A stretch of DNA of 19,183 nucleotides from Ruminococcaceae bacterium UBA1244 (GTDB lineage: Bacteria; Bacillota; Clostridia; Oscillospirales; Acutalibacteraceae): positions 1 through 19,183 of the forward strand of contig DBWG01000001.1 in the NCBI GenBank assembly GCA_002308635.1, written 5' to 3'. Shown in pieces: positions 16,844 through 19,183 of the stretch. The notes beneath the pieces are model-generated. The model did not search any database, was not told the DNA's origin, and worked only from the letters and a program-made list of their open reading frames with translations. Numbering within the stretch: position 1 is the first letter of the stretch; the number at the start of each line of letters is the position of its first letter. Position numbers and translations under genes: made by a program.

Positions 16844-18433
16844 TCAATTTGTACAGGTTATGTCAAAGTTTTTATCCACGATCTTACCGCTGCTGTCCTT
16901 GACTTTTACGCAGATATTGTATTTGATCGCCGCAGCGGGAGTTATCATTGCAGTTGATTTTGTGCTGAAGGACTGTACGGTAGTCCACTTCTCAGAGGTG
17001 CTCTTCTTGTAGTAAATAGCATAGGTATACTTACCCTGACCGCCAATGGCTTTGGCAGTTATCGTAACGCTCTCGCCCTTTTTAATGGTATTGGCAGAAA
17101 TGGTTGATTTATTTATCAAAGAGGGTATCGATACCTTGACGGTAAAATACTTCTTTGTTATCGTGCCATAGCTGTCCGTTACTTTGACACAGATATCATA
17201 ATCAACGCCGGCAGCAGGCGTGATCTTTACTGTACTGTTAGCTTTGTAGCTTTGAGCAGTCGACCATTTTTGGCTGGTGGATTTCCTGTAATATACGCCA
17301 TAAGTATATTTGCCCGAACCGCCGGCGGCTTTGGCATTGATCGTGACGGAATCACCAAGGTTGATCGCTTCGGAAGAGATCACCGAGTTGTTTACAAGAG
17401 GTTTGGTTACCTTGACGGTAAAAGATTTTATCTCATAAAAATCTGAATCATCCACAAATGGTATATCATCAGGATTTTTTGCTGAAAGGAAAAGATTTTT
17501 TAATGAAAAGTAACGATCATCTGCAGCCACGACTTCAATATCGTAGGAAACGGCTGCCGCAGGATTGATCTTGACTATGGAGCGGGTAATATAATCACCG
17601 TCATTAAGATAAGTCCACTTTTCACTTGTGGATTTTCTGTAGCGTACAAAGTAAACATAATTGCCTGAGCCGTTCTCAGCGCCGGTATTTATGATGATAG
17701 GAGAGCCAAGAGTAACGTATTTTGATTTAATTGTGGAGGTATTCTTGACCGGTTCTACTTTTCTCCAGTGCGCTAACAGCTCAATGTAATGCTTGACAGG
17801 TTCATTGAAATTGTAAATAGATTCATCCAATATAGGTTGGCCATCATAGTCAAAGCCCAGGAATTCAATGGAATACCATCCGTCAAAAGTATATCCGGAT
17901 TTGTAAGGTGTTTTCGGTTTTTCAACTTTACTGCCGTAGGGAACCTCCACTTCACTTACTCCTACCGGGTTGTCATTAACAATATCATTGATGAATACAA
18001 CATAGTATTTCTGGAGCTCGGCACGGTAGGTCGCCGTATAGGTTACCGGACCGGTGACAGCTGTTACCTCAGGTGTCCAGCCGGAGAAGGTATATTTATA
18101 CTGTTCATCCTGAAACTTTTCAGGAGTCGCACCGGTATACTGGGGAACAGTGCCATACTCAACTGTATCGCTCTTGAGACGTCTGCCGTCTTCGTCCTGC
18201 CATTCAACGGTGTATTTGGCAGGATGATTTTCAAAGACAGCCGTATAGGTCGTATCGCCCCTGATAGGCTCTACTTTCGGTGACCAGCCTGCGAAAGTAT
18301 TATAGTGGTGTTCGTCCTGACCGGCAAGATAAGGAATACCGCCGCTATAGGTCGGCGTAGTACCGTATGGAACATTTTCGTCAGTTTTGATGACATAGCC
18401 GTTTGGATACTGCCATTTAACGGTGTACTGCAC
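16844..18433 (-). CDS. C-terminal part of a repeat-rich surface/secreted protein (B-repeats plus Ig-like repeats)
   Basis: This is the C-terminal 529 residues of a large extracellular protein. The GTG at 18433 is not a real start: the frame continues to 18436, where an inverted segment cuts the gene. Residues 1-72, 73-141 and 142-226 are InlB-type B-repeats (Listeria-Bacteroides repeats), with YTVKWQY..G, VPYGTTP and F.GW.P..... .YTA.F patterns. Residues 229-344, 346-437 and 439-529 are three Ig-like units of the amylase repeat type (LVNNSVIS.., GGSGKYTYGVYYRKSTS.KW). Unit one has a 20-30 residue insertion. The protein ends directly after the last repeat without an LPxTG or dockerin, so its attachment is unknown. 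A strong hairpin follows. These modules are spacers or binding domains; no enzyme domain is visible in the part present. Confidence 0.85.
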   Translation of the reverse strand: MQYTVKWQYPNGYVIKTDENVPYGTTPTYSGGIPYLAGQDEHHYNTFAGWSPKVEPIRGDTTYTAVFENHPAKYTVEWQDEDGRRLKSDTVEYGTVPQYTGATPEKFQDEQYKYTFSGWTPEVTAVTGPVTYTATYRAELQKYYVVFINDIVNDNPVGVSEVEVPYGSKVEKPKTPYKSGYTFDGWYSIEFLGFDYDGQPILDESIYNFNEPVKHYIELLAHWRKVEPVKNTSTIKSKYVTLGSPIIINTGAENGSGNYVYFVRYRKSTSEKWTYLNDGDYITRSIVKINPAAAVSYDIEVVAADDRYFSLKNLFLSAKNPDDIPFVDDSDFYEIKSFTVKVTKPLVNNSVISSEAINLGDSVTINAKAAGGSGKYTYGVYYRKSTSQKWSTAQSYKANSTVKITPAAGVDYDICVKVTDSYGTITKKYFTVKVSIPSLINKSTISANTIKKGESVTITAKAIGGQGKYTYAIYYKKSTSEKWTTVQSFSTKSTAMITPAAAIKYNICVKVKDSSGKIVDKNFDITCTN

Positions 18434-18436
18434 AGT

Positions 18437-18632
18437 GATCGGATACCCCGCCGGACTGCTGCATGGAGATACTTTCTATACGGTTGAAGGAAAGGAAGTG
18501 CCTCTGACAGTTACCGGTAATCCCAGTGAGGGGCATCACATCACCTCAATATCTGCCAGTGCCGGAGTACTCACAGATAATTCTCTGAAAATGCCTGCAA
18601 GTGATGTTGTTATCTCTGCAAATCAGGAGATC
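18437..18632 (+). other. Inverted 196-base segment of the repeat-protein gene, bounded by GATC
   Basis: This piece reads as protein on the plus strand: about residues IGYPAGLLHGDTFYTVEGKE, then a stretch containing NPSEGHH, SASAG.LT and KMPASDVVISANQEI. That is a classic bacterial surface-repeat pattern in the opposite direction to the gene around it. Both ends are GATC and no other GATC lies inside. Flipping the piece joins ...NYLL-IGYPAG... on one side and ...SANQEI-TVQYTVKW... on the other, both in frame. The flanking minus-strand frames share the same phase, as a pure inversion requires. Confidence 0.85.
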
Positions 18633-19183
18633 AATAAGTAGTTGCGGACTTTCTGCCGGAAATCAATACTTGCATGGGAACCTGCTTTGATAGTGTAAGC
18701 AAACTTTCCCTGATAGTCTGCAGGCCATGCACGAGATGAACCTGCCGGCTTGTTGGCTAAGGTATAGTAGTTATTTATCAGCTCCGCTTTTACGTGACCC
18801 AGACCGATAGGATAAGGACTGCTGCTCTTGTCAAGGCAGTCGAAGATATTGGGTGTTGAACCCGTATCGCTCCAACCCCACAGTGTAGCGGCGTGTGTTG
18901 CATCGGAAATCGTACCTTCAAACACGATACCTCTCAGTGTGGCAGCAGAGGTGCCGCCGTGACCGATAACACCGCCGGCGTGTGTTGCCGAACCAAGCTT
19001 GACGTTAACATCAAGATAGCAGTCCTCGATCAGACTGTGATCCGGAAGCTGAAACTGATAATTTCCCATCTGGTATATATTCTGCATACTATGCACAAGA
19101 CCTGAACTGTGCATACCGCCGTATACAGAGCCGCTGATCTTCAGGCTGTTTATCTTGGCGTTTCGGATATTTTTGAAAGGAGC
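18623..19183 (-). CDS. Internal part of the same repeat-rich surface protein (partial, runs off the window)
   Basis: The frame is open from the window edge at 19183 down to a stop at 18623. The apparent ATG at 19114 is internal, because 23 in-frame codons precede it. The sequence NIRNAKINSLKISGSVYGG, then HSSGLVHSM, GGVIGHGG and FEGTISDATHAATLWGW follow the beta-helical GLUG-like pattern of secreted bacterial proteins. It then runs through INNYYTLA into GKFAYTIKAGS. True coding ends near 18633; the last three residues and the stop come from the inverted segment. Once that segment is flipped, this part is continuous with 16844-18433, giving at least 779 residues. Confidence 0.8.
   Translation of the reverse strand, partial: APFKNIRNAKINSLKISGSVYGGMHSSGLVHSMQNIYQMGNYQFQLPDHSLIEDCYLDVNVKLGSATHAGGVIGHGGTSAATLRGIVFEGTISDATHAATLWGWSDTGSTPNIFDCLDKSSSPYPIGLGHVKAELINNYYTLANKPAGSSRAWPADYQGKFAYTIKAGSHASIDFRQKVRNYLLIS

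Noticed and set aside
18431..18433. GTG at 18433 as the start of the repeat protein
   Set aside because: There is no ribosome site and no signal peptide. The reading continues upstream to the inversion boundary.
18423..18641. Plus-strand frame here as a separate small gene
   Set aside because: Its start has no ribosome site, the protein pattern is an internal slice of a surface repeat, and it fuses in frame with both flanks once inverted.
18420..18670. Classical recombinase-driven inverton
   Set aside because: The inverted repeat shared at the two ends is only TGATC, with no longer imperfect match on either side, and no invertase gene is in the window. In vivo inversion is kept only as an alternative.

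Overview
The window looks like a low-to-mid GC Gram-positive gut or rumen Clostridia chromosome, most plausibly a Ruminococcus-like Oscillospirales member. The basis is the secreted AmyE-type amylase with a CBM26-like module, the long arrays of Ig-like 'LxNxSxI...GGSGxYTY' repeats, the InlB-type B-repeats in a second surface protein, AGGAGG ribosome sites and occasional TTG starts. The genus is an inference from protein style, not from a marker gene. All genes with recognisable protein families read on the minus strand, so the text below runs from high to low coordinates.

(1) 19183-16844 is the distal part of one large repeat-rich extracellular protein whose N-terminus lies outside the window. 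It is interrupted: bases 18437-18632 are inverted relative to the gene. The inverted piece is exactly one GATC-to-GATC fragment, and flipping it back in silico gives a single uninterrupted 779-codon frame. A perfect 14-bp hairpin follows the gene.

(2) 16491-10356 is a probable operon for an acidic or furanosidic cell-surface glycan: a polysaccharide pyruvyltransferase fused to a complete MenD-like thiamine-diphosphate enzyme; a second, free-standing pyruvyltransferase homologue that has lost the family's signature residues and is also frameshifted; and a GlfT2-like galactofuranosyltransferase. The fusion protein is the strongest candidate for an undescribed biochemical system here.

(3) 10120-4645 is a secreted GH13 alpha-amylase (signal peptide, catalytic barrel with all three acidic residues, CBM26-like module, twelve Ig-like repeats). 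It is frameshifted near residue 100. It has its own -10 element with a perfect 8-8-8 dyad just downstream, and its own Rho-independent terminator.

(4) 4428-97 is a soluble protein with four complete GT2 glycosyltransferase units in tandem and what looks like a fifth, decayed unit at the C-terminus, driven by a sigma-A type promoter at 4494-4522.

Three of the main coding units carry breaks (two 1-nt type frameshifts and one restriction-fragment-like inversion). This pattern may reflect draft-quality sequence rather than biology and should be kept in mind when reading the annotation. I saw no tRNA, rRNA, CRISPR array, transposase or phage gene.
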